Positions 46,255-56,370 of a stretch of 64,000 bases of DNA are shown here, piece after piece; position 1 is the first letter of the stretch; every line of letters begins with the position of its first letter. A program made the translations under genes and the position numbers. This stretch comes from Piliocolobus tephrosceles. Lineage: Eukaryota; Chordata; Mammalia; Primates; Cercopithecidae. Where the stretch lies: NCBI RefSeq assembly GCF_002776525.5, contig NC_045443.1, positions 43,317,747 through 43,381,746 on the forward strand, read 5' to 3'. Under the pieces are notes generated by a model. It made no database searches and was not told the origin of the DNA. It saw nothing but the letters and a program-made list of their open reading frames with translations.

Positions 46255-46482
46255 ACAATGAGAACACTTGGACACAGGGTAGGGAACATCACACACCAGG
46301 GCCTGTTGTGGGGTGGGGGTAGGGGGGAGGGATAGCATTAGGAGATATACCTAATGTCAATGACTGGTTAATGGGTGCAGCAAACCAACATGGCACATGT
46401 ATACCTATGTAACAAACCTGCACATTGTGCACATGTACCCTAAAACTTAAAATATAAATAAATAAATAAATAAATAAACATC

Positions 46483-47368
46483 CCAAAAGGAAAAAAAAAA
46501 GCCTGCCAGTGATGACAACAAAGCTATCCTTCAAAAATGAAGGAGCAATAAAAGCTTTCCCAGATAAGCAAAAACTGAGGGAATTTATTCACCACTGGAA
46601 TGATCCTACAAGAAATGGTTAAGGGAGTCCTACATCTGGAAGCAAAAGGACAATATCTACATTCATGAAAACACACAAAAATGTAAAACTCACTAGCAGT
46701 GTAAAACTCACAGAGATACAAATGAGACAAAGAAAGAATTCAAATGTTACCACTAAAGAAAATCACCAAACTTTAATGATAAACAACACAAGAGAAATAA
46801 AGGGAAAAATGATACACAAAACAACCAGAAAACAATTAGTAAAATGACAGAAATAAGTCCTCATCTATAACTAGTAACCAAATGAAAATGAATTGAATTC
46901 CCCACTTAAAAGAGATAAATTGTCTGAATGGATTAAAAAAAAAAAAAAACTTGACTACATGCTGCTTACAAGAAACTTACTTTAGGTGTAAGGACATACA
47001 CAGACTGAATGTAAAAGGAATGGATAAAAATACTTCACACAAACAGAAACCAAAAGCAAGCAGTAGATATATTTACATCAGATAAAACAGGTTTTAAGTA
47101 AAAAACAATAAAAAGTGACAAAGAGTTTCATAATATGGTGTTAAATAGATCAATTAGTAAAAGGATACAAAAATTCTAAATATATATGCACCCAACACTA
47201 GAGCACCAAGATATATAAGGCACATATTATTAGTTCAAAAGGGAGATAGGCTCCAATACAATAATAGTTGGGGTCTTGAATATCTCACTGTTAGCATTTG
47301 ACAGATCATTTAGACAGGAAATCAACAAAGCAACTTTGGATTCAAACTGCACTTTAAACCAAATGGAC
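46483..47368 (+). pseudogene. L1-C ORF1 end and ORF2 start relic
   Basis: 'gctatccttcaaaaatgaag', 'aaaagctttcccagataagc' and 'ttgactacatgctgcttaca' are the ORF1 C-terminus and the endonuclease domain of an older L1. No frame longer than about 60 codons. Confidence 0.85.
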
Positions 47369-47685
47369 ACATGAATGGTGCTGGAAGCTGTTATCCTCAG
47401 CAAACTAACACAGGAACAGAAAACCGGACACCACAGGTTCTCACTTATAAGTGAGAACTGAATGATGAGAGCACATGGACATACTGTGGGGAAACAACAC
47501 ACACTGGGCCCTGTTGGATGGTTGGGTGGGGGAAGGGAGAGCATCAGGAATAATAGCTAATGGACACTGGGCTTAATACCTAGGCGATGGGATGATCTGT
47601 GCAGCAAACCACCATGACACACATTTACCCATGTAACAAACCTGCACATCCTGCACATGTACCTCTGAAGTTAAAAAAAATGGAC
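47361..47685 (+). repeat. Target-site duplications of the truncated L1
   Basis: AAATGGAC occurs at 47361-47368 and 47678-47685. Joining them restores the L1-C text 'accaaatggacctaacaaac'. Confidence 0.88.
47369..47677 (+). mobile_element. 5'-truncated L1 3' end inside L1-C
   Basis: 309 bp with the standard 3' end ('cagcaaaccaccatgacaca', 'ctgcacatgtacctctgaag', short A-tail). A typical severely truncated retroposition product of L1PA/L1PB age. Confidence 0.9.
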
Positions 47686-48857
47686 CTAACAAACATTTAT
47701 AGAACACTTTATCCAACAGTTGCAGAATACATATCTTCTCATCAGTGCATAAAGCATTCTCCAGGATAGACCATATGTTAGAACATGAAACAAGTCTGAA
47801 CAAATTTTTAAAAATAAAATTATGTCAACTGTCTCCTCAGACTACAAATCTGAGCTACATAGAGCTAAAAATCAAGAACAAGAGGAACTTTGAAAACTGT
47901 GCGTATACATAGAAATTAAACAACATGTTCCTGAATAACCACTGAAAGCACAGCTAAGAGCTTATTGCTATAATTTTATGGTACCTACATCAAAAATATA
48001 GAAAGATTCAAATAAACAACCTAACAATCCACACCAAGGAACCAGAAAAGCAAGAATATCCAAGCATAAAATTAGTAGAAGAAAATAAATAATAAATGGC
48101 AAAGCAGAACTTAATGAAATAGAGACTGAAAAACAATAATAAAAAGATTAAGAAAACTTTATGTTGGTTTTCTGAAAAGATAAACAAAATTGATAAACTG
48201 ATAGCTAGACTAACCAAGAAAGGAGAGAACACCAATAAACTAAATCAGAAATGAAAGAAGAGACATTACAACGGATACTAGAGAAATACAAAATATCATC
48301 AGAGACTATTAAGAACAACTATATGCTAACAAACTTGAAAACTCAGAGGAAATGGATGTATTACTGAATATATATAATTTAACAAGGGTGAATCAGGAAG
48401 AAATAGAAAATATGCACAGAACAATAATGAGTAATGAGATTGAATCAGTAATGATAAGTCTTCTAATAAATAAAAGCCCAATACAGAAGACTCCACTGAT
48501 GAATTTTGCAGAACTTTTAAAGAAGAATTAATGCCAATTCTTCTCAAAGCATTACCAAAAACTAAAGAGGCAGCTCTTCTTAACTCATTCTAAGGGCCAG
48601 CATTACTCTGATACCAAAACCATTCAAGGATACAATAAAAAAAGAAAACTACAGGCTAACATTCCTAATGAGCATAGATACAAACATCTTCGACCAAATA
48701 CTAGCCAACCAACTCCAACAGCACATCAAAAAGATAATACACCATGATCAAGTAGGCTTCATCTCATGGATGCAAGGATGATTCAACATAAACAAATCAA
48801 CAAATGTGTGAACCCAGAATGGAGAACCCAGATGTAAATACACATGTTTTTGACAGC
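47686..48857 (+). pseudogene. L1-C ORF2 middle relic
   Basis: Endonuclease end and reverse-transcriptase N-terminal region ('ataccaaaaccattcaagga', 'accatgatcaagtaggcttc'). At about 48808 the text jumps from 'caacaaatgtg' to 'aacccagaatgg', the equivalent of roughly 1 kb further on in an intact L1, so an internal deletion is likely. Confidence 0.8.
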
Positions 48858-49221
48858 TCTATTAGTCTGTTTTCATGCTGCTGATAAAGACATACCCGAG
48901 ACTGGGAAGAAAAAGAGGTTTAATGAACTTACAGTTCCACATGGCTGGGGAGGCCTCACAATCATGGGAGAAAACAAGGAGGAGAACATCACTCTTACAT
49001 GGATGGCAGCAGGCAAAGAGAGAGCTTGTGCAGGGAAACGCCCCCTTACGAAACCATCAGATCTTGTGACTGAGACTTATTCACTATCACAAGAACAAAA
49101 GGGGAAAGACCCACCCCCATGATTCAATTATCTCCCACCAGGTCCCTCCAATAACACATAGGAATTGTGGGAGCTACAATTCAAGATGAAAGCTGGATAG
49201 GGACACAGCCAAAACATATGA
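48858..49221 (-). repeat. 3' LTR of the MST provirus
   Basis: On the plus strand it starts 'tctattagtctgttttcatg' and ends 'acacagccaaaacatatga'. On the minus strand this is the TGATATGG...CTAATA LTR pattern of MST elements. Terminal bases are mutated. Confidence 0.88.
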
Positions 49222-50719
49222 TTCCATCCCAGGCTCCTCCCAAATCTCATGTCCTCACATTTCAAAACCAATCATGCCTTCCCAACAGTCCCCCAAAATC
49301 TTAACTCATTTCAGCATTAACACAAAAGCCCACAATCCAAAGTCTCATCTGAGACAAGGCAAGTCCCTTCCGCCTATAATCCTATAAAATCAAAAGTAAG
49401 GTGGCTATTTTCTAGAAACAATGGAGGTACAAGTATTGGGTAAATACAACCATTCCAAATGGGAGAAATTGGCTAAAACAAAGGGGCTATGGGCCCCATG
49501 AAAGTCTGAAATCCAGCAGGGCAGTCAAATCTTAAAGCTCCAAAATGATCTCCTTTGACTCCGTGTCTCACATCCAGGTCACACTGATGCAAGAGGTGGG
49601 CTCCCATAGTCTTGGGCAGCTCCGCCCCTGTGGCTTTGCACAGTACAGCCTCCCTCCAGGCTGCTTTCACAGGCTAGCACTGAGTGTCCACAGCTTTTCC
49701 AGGTGAACAGTGCAAACTGTCAGTGGATCTACCATTCTGGGTTCTGGAAGACAGTGGCCCTCTTCTCACAGCTCCACTAGGTGGTGCCCCAGTAGGGACT
49801 CTGTGTAAGGGCTCCAAAATTTCCCTTCTGCACTGCTCTAGAAGAGGTTCTCCATGAGGGCCCAGACCCTGCAGCAAACTTCTGCCTGGGCATCCAAACA
49901 TTTCCATATATTCTCTGAAATCTAGGCAGAGGTTCCCAAACCCCAATTCTTGACTTCTGTGCATTAGCAGGCTCAACACCACATGGAACCTGCCAAGACC
50001 TGGGGCTTGCATCCTCTGAAGTCACAGCCTGAGGTGTACTTTGGCCCCTTTTAGTCATGGCTGGAGCAGCTGGAACATGGGGCACCAAGTCCCTAGGCTA
50101 TACACAGCATGGGGACCCTTCCCAGCCCATGAAACCACTTTTTTCTCCTAGGCCTCCAGGCCTGTGATGAAAGGGGCTGTCATGAAGACCTCTGACATGC
50201 AATGGAGGTATTTTCCCCATTGTCTTGGGGATTAACATTTGGCTTCTCATTACTTATGCACATTTCTGCAGTGGCTTGAATTTCTCCTCAGAAAATGGGA
50301 TTTTCTTGTCTATCACACTGTCAAGTTGCAAATTTTCTGAATTTTTATGCACTCCTTCCCTTATTAAACTGAATGCCTTTAACAGCACCCAAGTCACCTC
50401 TTGAGTGCTTTGGTGCTTAGAAATTTTTCTACCAGATATCCTAAATCATCTCTCTCAAAATCAAATTTCCACAAATCTCTAGGGCAGGAGCAAAATGCCA
50501 CCAGTCTTTTTGCTAAGACATAACAAGGGTCACCTTTGCTCTAGTTCCCAAAAGGTTCCTCATTTCCATCTGAGACCACCTCAGCCTGGACTTTATTGCC
50601 CATATCACTACCAGCATTTTGGGCAAGTCATTCAACAGGTCTCTAGAAAGTTCCAAATTTTCCCACATTTTCCTGTCTTCTTCTGAGCCCTCCAAACTTT
50701 TCCCTCCAAATTGAATCAT

Positions 50720-50846
50720 GAAGGGTGGGGAAAGATCTGCCCTCATGATTCAGTTACCTCCCACTGGGTACCTCCCACAACACATGGGAATGAGGGAGCT
50801 ACAATTCAAGATGAGAGTTGGGTGGGGACACAGCTAAACCATATCA
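50720..50846 (-). repeat. Truncated 5' LTR of the MST provirus
   Basis: Only about 127 bp related to the right part of the left LTR ('ctcatgattcagttacctcc', 'acaattcaagatgagagttg'). The remaining roughly 240 bp of LTR and the adjoining primer site are missing, so the deletion spans the LTR/internal junction. Confidence 0.8.
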
Positions 50847-50855
50847 ACAGCCGAC

Positions 50856-50894
<39 letters not shown>

Positions 50895-51090
50895 TGAGAC
50901 CAGGTCTCACTCTCTTGTCCAGGCTGAAGTGCAGTGGCACAATCACGGCTCACTGTAGCCTTGACTTTCCAGACTCAGGTGATACTTCTACCACAGATTC
51001 CCAAGTAGCTGGGATCACAGGCATGGACCACTATGCCCAGCTAATTTTTTCAATTATTTGCATAGATGGAGTCTCCCTTGGTTGACCAGG
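50856..51090 (-). mobile_element. 5'-truncated Alu with (TTTA)n tail
   Basis: The tail is a 40-bp TTTA microsatellite (50856-50895). The Alu body then runs to 'tggagtctcccttggttgac' and stops within the left arm. Flanks CCGACT (50851-50856) and CCAACT (51093-51098) are a plausible target duplication inside L1-C ORF2. Confidence 0.88.
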
Positions 51091-51098
51091 TTCCAACT

Positions 51099-51587
51099 GA
51101 TTTTTGACAAAGGCAAGAACGTACATTGGGGAAAGGACGCCTTCTTCAATAAAAGGTGCTGGGAAAACTGGACACTGATATGCCAAAAAAAGAAATTAAT
51201 TTCCTGTCTCTCACCATATAAAAAATCAAAATGAATTACAGACTTGAGTGTATGACTCAAAACTATAACACTACTAGAAGAAAACATAAGGGAAATGCTT
51301 CAGGACATTGGTATAAGCGAAGACTTTGTGGCTAAGACCTCAAAAGCACAGACAACAAAAACAAAACAAGATAAATGGGACTATATTAAACTAAAAAGCT
51401 TCTGCAAAGCAAAGGCAACAATCAACAGAGTGAAGAGACACCTGCAGAATGAGAGAAAATAGTTGCAAAGTATTTATCTGACAAGGAACTAATATCCAGA
51501 ATATACAGGAATTCAATTTAACAGTGAAAAAAATAATATCAAAACATGAGCAAAGGATATAGATATTTCTCAAAAAAAGACCTACAA
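51099..51587 (+). pseudogene. L1-C ORF2 C-terminal relic, first part
   Basis: 'tgggaaaactggacactgat', 'gaagactttgtggctaagac' and 'acaagataaatgggactata' are the ORF2 C-terminal region. Multiple stops. Ends at 'agacctacaag', where the next Alu begins. Confidence 0.85.
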
Positions 51588-51879
51588 GTGGCTCACACCG
51601 GTAATCCCAGCACTTTGGGAGGCCAAGGTGGGTGGATCACGAGGTCAGGAGATTTAGACCATCCTGGCCAACATGGTGAAACTCCATCTCTACTGAAAAT
51701 ACAAAAATTAGCTGGGTATGGTGGTGTGCACCTGTAATCCTAGTTACTTGGGAGGCTGAGGCAGGAGAATCGCTTGAACCTGGGGGGTGGAGGTTGCAGT
51801 GAGCTGAGATTGTGCCACTGCACTCCAGCCTGGTGACAGACCGAGACTCCATCTAAAAAAAAAAAAAAAAAAAAAAAAA
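51588..51879 (+). mobile_element. Alu lacking its first bases, with host deletion
   Basis: Starts at 'gtggctcacaccggtaatcc', about ten bases into the consensus, and ends in 25 A's (51855-51879). L1-C text of about 25-30 bases expected between 'acctacaag' and 'tcaacataactaatc' is missing, and no target duplication is visible. A shared TGGC at the left join suggests microhomology. Confidence 0.9.
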
Positions 51880-52770
51880 TCAACATAACTAATCATCAAG
51901 AAAATACAAATTAAACTACAATGATATATCACCCCACCCCAGTTAGAATGGCTATTATAAAAAATATTAACAAATTCTGGCAAGGATGTGGAAAAGAGAA
52001 CTTACCCATTGTTGGTGGGAATGTAAATTAGTACAGCCATTATGGAAAATAGTAAGGTGGTTTCTCAGAAAACTGAAAATAGAACTACCATATGATCCAA
52101 CAATCCCACTAATGGGTATTTATTCAAAAGAAAGGAAATCAGTATATCGAAAGAACACCTGCACACTATGTTGATTGTAGTACTATTCACAGTACTTAAG
52201 ATATGGAATCAACCTAAGTGTCCAGCAACAGATTAATAAATAAGGAAAATGTGGTATATAAACATAATGGAATACTGTTCAGACATAAAAACAGAAATCC
52301 TGCCATTTGCTGCAACATAAATGGAGCTGGAAGTCATTATGTTAACTGAAATGAGCCAGGCACAGAAAGACAAACAACAGATGTTCTCACTCATATGTGG
52401 GAGCTAAAACAGTTGATCTCATGGAGGTAGAGAGTAGAATGATAGTTACCACAGGTTGGGAAGGGTCAGGGTAGGGGGATGAAGAGAGGTTGATTAATGG
52501 GTAATCAACATTAGTTTGATAGAATGAGTAAGTTCTGGTGTTCAATAGTACAGTAGGGTGCCTATAATTCACCATTTATTGTATATTTCAAAATAGCTAG
52601 AAGAGATTTTCTATGTTCCCTACACAAAGCAATGATAAATGTTGGAGATGATGCATATACTGAATACTCTGATTTGATCATTACACATTGTATGGATGTA
52701 TCCAAATATCACATGTACCCCATAATAAGTACAATGATTATGTATTGATTAAAATCTTTTTAAATAAAAA
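51880..52770 (+). pseudogene. L1-C ORF2 end and 3'UTR
   Basis: 'aaggatgtggaaaagagaac', 'atggaatcaacctaagtgtc' and the 3' end 'cacatgtaccccataataag' with a short A-rich tail at 52757-52770. A 62-codon frame at 51986 still shows the L1 Cys-motif region (HCWWECKLVQPLW). Confidence 0.88.
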
Positions 52771-52775
52771 AAGCA

Positions 52776-52975
52776 GATTCGAATCAGGCAGTCTGGGTTC
52801 AAACCCAGGCTCTGCCCCGTGCTGGCTGCATGACCTTGGGCAAGTGACTTTACCATGTTGTCGATCAATTTCCTTGCCTGTAAAGTGCAGATTATAACAG
52901 CTCCTGCTCATAATGTTCTTGTGAAAATTAAGTGAATTAATGTACATAAAGTCTCTAGAATAGCACCACATAGAA
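52776..52975 (+). repeat. MIR element, well preserved
   Basis: Contains the full core: 'aggcagtctgggttcaaacc', 'ggctgcatgaccttgggcaa' and 'gaaaattaagtgaattaatg'. The tRNA-like box at its left is a fossil promoter, not a tRNA gene. Confidence 0.92.
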
Positions 52976-53902
52976 AGAGCCAAGTGATTCCTAGCCATCA
53001 TCATTATCATTACCACTTGGGTCGTTAAAGATATGTGCTCCTCTGATCAGTTGAAGTTGCAAAACACACAAGCTCTCAGGCACACATGCACACATTGGTA
53101 TGTATACATACACACATACACACACACATATACATACACATGTTACACATAGTCCAATTGGCTGCAGTTCCTTCTCTGGGGAGACCATCAAAGCACTACT
53201 CTCCAACTAAAATACTCTCCACCTCAGCTCTTTATCTGAGAAAGGGAGATAACTCCTATAACAGAATCTATGGGCAAGATAACAGAAGAGGAAAGGGCAA
53301 CCTGTGGCACAGCCACCTCTGGACAGAGTATCCCAGTGCCCTCCTTACCTCCCTTATCAGCCTCTTTCCTTCTTGTGCCACTCCCATCCTCCACTGCCAC
53401 CCCAGGGCCTCCCCTATGTCCAGTCCCTGGATTCAGTGAATTTCAGAAGAGTCCTTGCTAAAGTATGAACTTTGATTAAGGTATTTGCTGATAAATTCAG
53501 CTAGAAAACCTCACAGGGGAACTTTTCCTTTTTTAGAGGAGGAAGGAGCAATGCTTGCTTCATTGCTTCCCTCCCTCCAGTCCTTCTGCTTTTCTTCAAT
53601 ACCTGTCCCCATTGTGGTGACAGCCCACAGCAAGTGGAGCAAGGAAACCATTCCGACTCTACCTGCAACTTCTCTGGTGTGGCTGGGGTTATATATGCTG
53701 GGTTTGGGAGACACAACCCACATCAACTGTGGGCTCTGTTACTAAATCATAAGTCAAAGCAGGGCTTCTTATATTTGCCTTAAAAATGTTATCACCAGAC
53801 ATCTAGTTGGTCTCTTTGACTTCTTTTCCACAAGAAACTTTCACTTTTTTAGGTGGAGAAAAGGAGAAGTGGGGCAGAGGACACACCAAAAAGAGGAAGG
53901 AG
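52976..53902. other. Unassigned DNA with a CA/TA microsatellite
   Basis: A CA-rich tract interrupted by TA (53085-53140). 53160-53760 is G+C-balanced and repeat-free to my eye, with frames up to 117 codons but no domain or splice-supported exon. Confidence 0.5.
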
Positions 53903-54186
53903 GGCAGGATGCAGTGGCTCAGACCTGTAATCCCAGCATTTTGAGGCTGAGGCAGGCGGATCACTTGAAGTCAGGAGTTCCAGACGAGACTGGTCAACAT
54001 GGCGAAACCCTGTCTCTAACAAAAATACGAAAATTAGCTATGCACAGTGGCAGGCACCTGTAATCCCAGCTACTCAGAAGACTGAGACATGAGAATCGCT
54101 TGAACCCGCGAGGCGGAGGTTGCAGTGAGCTGAGATCACAACACTGCATTCCAGCCTGGGCGACAGAGCGAGACTGTCAAAAAAAA
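53903..54186 (+). mobile_element. AluS-type element
   Basis: Plus-strand Alu from 'ggcaggatgcagtggctcag' to 'gcgagactgtcaaaaaaaag'. Flanks 'agaggaaggag' and 'aaagaaggag' are a plausible target duplication. Confidence 0.92.
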
Positions 54187-55179
54187 GAAGGAGAAAGAGA
54201 TTTACTTGTGGGGTCGAACCTCTCAGGAAGCTTGCGAAGTCCCTGAAAAGACTAGACTTACCAGTGGCAATGCAGGTATCAGCTGAATAAGTGGCCAGAT
54301 CTTGAAATCATCATAGAAAGACAGCAATCCAAGCTGGGATGCTGGAATTTTCTTCATAATATATTTCTCCATATGATAATTTTCTATAATCACTTCCTGA
54401 TAAATGGTCTTCCAGCCCCTTGGGCTGGAAATAAACAGTTATTTCATGAGATGACAGATACTCCAGATATTTGTGGTAGCTTCTCATGTATTCTCTCTGC
54501 CATGCCCTTCCCCTCTCCTTCCCTGCCAATATGTCTTTTTTCCCTCTTCCTCAGCATAAGTACTTCTAGTGTCCTCAACTATTTTCTATATGTGTTTTGA
54601 CTATATGTCCCATGCTTTAAATTTTCAAATATATGATCTGTGCTCACTTTAGCTATTCTACTGTGAATAGCCAAATCTATTGGTCCCAGATTTTGTTTGA
54701 AGATGTTTCTCTAGACCATCACCCTGCTTCCAAGAATCTCTAATTCTAACTCCTGATCTTTTTCTTTTCCTCCCTCTTCAACCCATGACAACTTCCTAAA
54801 TACTTTGCACATTTACCTGTAAAAGGTGCTGACTTCTAGAGGCGTTTAAACATTATTCTAAAGTGCTAGTGGACATGGAATGTAGGAGTGACCAGAAAGT
54901 GCTAGGAGAGGGTGCAGATGATAAATCCTAAGTGACAGAGAAGTGCACGAGAGGCGTGTAGAATTTGGATCTAAAGTTAATATAAAAGATGAAAAGTACA
55001 TCTAGTCAAATTTCCTGAAATCCCTTAAAACTTTGGGTCTTTCTATTCCTTGGCAAATATTTGTCATTTGTAGGTTACTTTTGCTTTTTATCTCTTTATT
55101 AGTTAGTGTTTTTCTATGGTTCTCAGTTTTTCCACTTTTTCCTTGAGAATGTCTCCTCAGCCTTTGCTACTCAATAATC
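54187..55179. other. Unassigned non-coding DNA
   Basis: No gene, RNA or clear repeat recognised. Frames at 54311-54600 lack domains. Confidence 0.55.
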
Positions 55180-55370
55180 AACAGCATCAACATCACCTGA
55201 GACTTTATCAGATATGCAGAACATCAGGCTCCACTCTAGGCCTGCAGAATCAGAATCTGTATTTTGAGCAGTTCCCTAAGCGATTTTAAGCAGTCCCTAA
55301 GTGATTTTAACCAGTTTCCTAAGTGATTGCAGTGCACACTGAAGTCTCAGAAGCTCTAAACCATCACTGC
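55180..55370 (+). repeat. hAT-type MER repeat with a tandem triplication
   Basis: 'catcaacatcacctgagact', 'ggctccactctaggcctgca' and 'gaatcagaatctgtattttg' match the same group as 21995-22155. Inside it, a 21-22 base unit ('cagttccctaagcgatttta') occurs three times (55268-55289, 55290-55310, 55311-55328). Confidence 0.65.
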
Positions 55371-55904
55371 CAGCTTGACCACCTCAGCCATCTAAATTAT
55401 GCTTCTCTGTCAGTGGCTGGAAAAATTTAAAATCACAATGTCTTGTTCCAAAATTCCACCAACATATACCAATAATTTTATCTTTGACTGCATGCATTTA
55501 TTTTTTAAAAAGGTGTCCATAGTTAAATTAGGGACGTTCAATGTGAGTGAAGTACTCCCAGAAGTACAAGAATAGAGTATTTCACTGCCTTTCAAGAAGA
55601 AGGTGAAGATTTAAATCTTTTCTTATGATAAAAAATGAGAATAAGGAAAGGAAGGAGCATGAGTAAAATAAAAAGGAACCTCAGGACTGGAGCTGAGAAG
55701 GCAGAGAGATAGACTTGGAATGGCTACATTGTGTTGCAGTGAGAATGAGTTAACAGACACTAACCCAATATCTGTGATTGGAAAGCTGAAGTAAGGTGGG
55801 TGTGCAGTTAATAGAATATCTTAGGGACATTTGAGCAAATAAATCATGTGACTAAAATGGATGTTGCAGTTTTTTAATGAAATTGTAAAAGATGGACTGT
55901 AATT
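55371..55904. other. Non-coding DNA, nothing recognised
   Basis: No feature supported. Confidence 0.55.
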
Positions 55905-56040
55905 TTTTTCAAGTCTGTTTTCCCATCTGTAAAATGGAGCATAATATCTAGTGGGCAGAATGTTGTAAGGAATAAAAATAAAACATGTATTGAGCTCAGA
56001 CCAAAGCTGGCACATAGGAGGCACTTAGCTGGCAACAGAG
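55905..56040 (+). repeat. MIR fragment
   Basis: 'tctgttttcccatctgtaaa', 'atggagcataatatc' and 'ctggcacataggaggcactt' give the MIR 3' half. Confidence 0.75.
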
Positions 56041-56109
56041 GTCACTATAGTTATTCTTGTGTGTGGGTTGAGAGCCTGAAAGCAGAGAAAACATTGAGGG
56101 AGCTCCTCC

Positions 56110-56370
56110 TGTAGTAAGAACAATAACAATATTGGTTAAGTGCTCACTGTGTGCTGGGCACTATTTTAAAAGTGCATTACAGAAAGTAACACATGTACTC
56201 CTCACAACAGTCCTATGAGGTAGGTACGTACCATCATCCCTATTTGTAAAATTGGAGGCTGAGGGACAGAGAGGATAAATTATTTGCATAAGTTGCCACA
56301 GACAGAATTCGAAAACTCAGCATGACTTCAAACCCCACATTCTCTATCACCATGCTATTCCACTACAAGT
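56110..56370 (-). repeat. MIR element (minus strand)
   Basis: 'gctcactgtgtgctgggcac', 'cagtcctatgaggtaggtac' and 'aattggaggctgagggacag' are reverse MIR sequence. Confidence 0.85.

Larger units (their letters stand above)
40287..46482 (+). mobile_element. Full-length L1 (L1-B, L1PA-type) inserted in L1-C
   Basis: It runs from 'ccattccaagatggccagat' to a tail of AAAT repeats (46446-46482). The 5'UTR has the same 'gtgcagcccacggagag' form as L1-A, so the two are of similar age class. ORF1 is at 41321-42397 and ORF2 at 42405-46254, both broken. Flanks 'ccaaggga' and 'cccaaaagga' are a plausible decayed target duplication within the L1-C ORF1. The element is the least decayed large retrotransposon in the window but cannot move. 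Confidence 0.95.
48858..50846 (-). mobile_element. MST-type MaLR provirus (ERVL-MaLR), minus strand
   Basis: A left LTR (48858-49221), internal region (49222-50719) and partial right LTR (50720-50846). The 5-bp target duplication ACAGC flanks it at 48853-48857 and 50847-50851. Internal phrases ('ccccaaaatcttaactcatt', 'tcttgggcagctccgcccct', 'gcctccaggcctgtgatgaa') fit the THE1/MST internal sequence. On its own strand the right LTR is the 5' LTR; it keeps only its U3 start. Frames inside (up to 112 codons) have no retained gene. Fossil, inactive. Confidence 0.9.
36941..52770 (+). mobile_element. Older near full-length L1 (L1-C, L1PB/L1MA age), host of nested insertions
   Basis: A single L1 is traceable in six pieces: 5'UTR start ('gtggcttcaagatggctgat'), GC-rich repeated 5'UTR (37672-39200), ORF1 (about 39370-40286 and 46483-46880), ORF2 (46880-52400, with gaps) and 3' end ('atcacatgtaccccataata'). 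It is interrupted by an Alu (37361), L1-B (40287), a 5'-truncated L1 (47369), a MST provirus (48858) and two Alus (50856, 51588). Removing these gives about 6.4 kb. All frames are dead, and about 1 kb of ORF2 appears missing at 48808. Confidence 0.88.

Noticed and set aside
49473..50088. Minus-strand frames of up to 112 codons
   Set aside because: They lie in the decayed internal region of the MST provirus. No frame is long enough to be a retained gene.
52776..52860. tRNA-like block with B-box-like 'gggttcaaacc'
   Set aside because: It is the tRNA-derived head of a MIR SINE. No cloverleaf can be drawn for the rest.
53085..53140. Regular CA/TA tract considered as a CRISPR-like or other array
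   Set aside because: It is an ordinary interrupted dinucleotide microsatellite; there are no spacers, and the genome is vertebrate.
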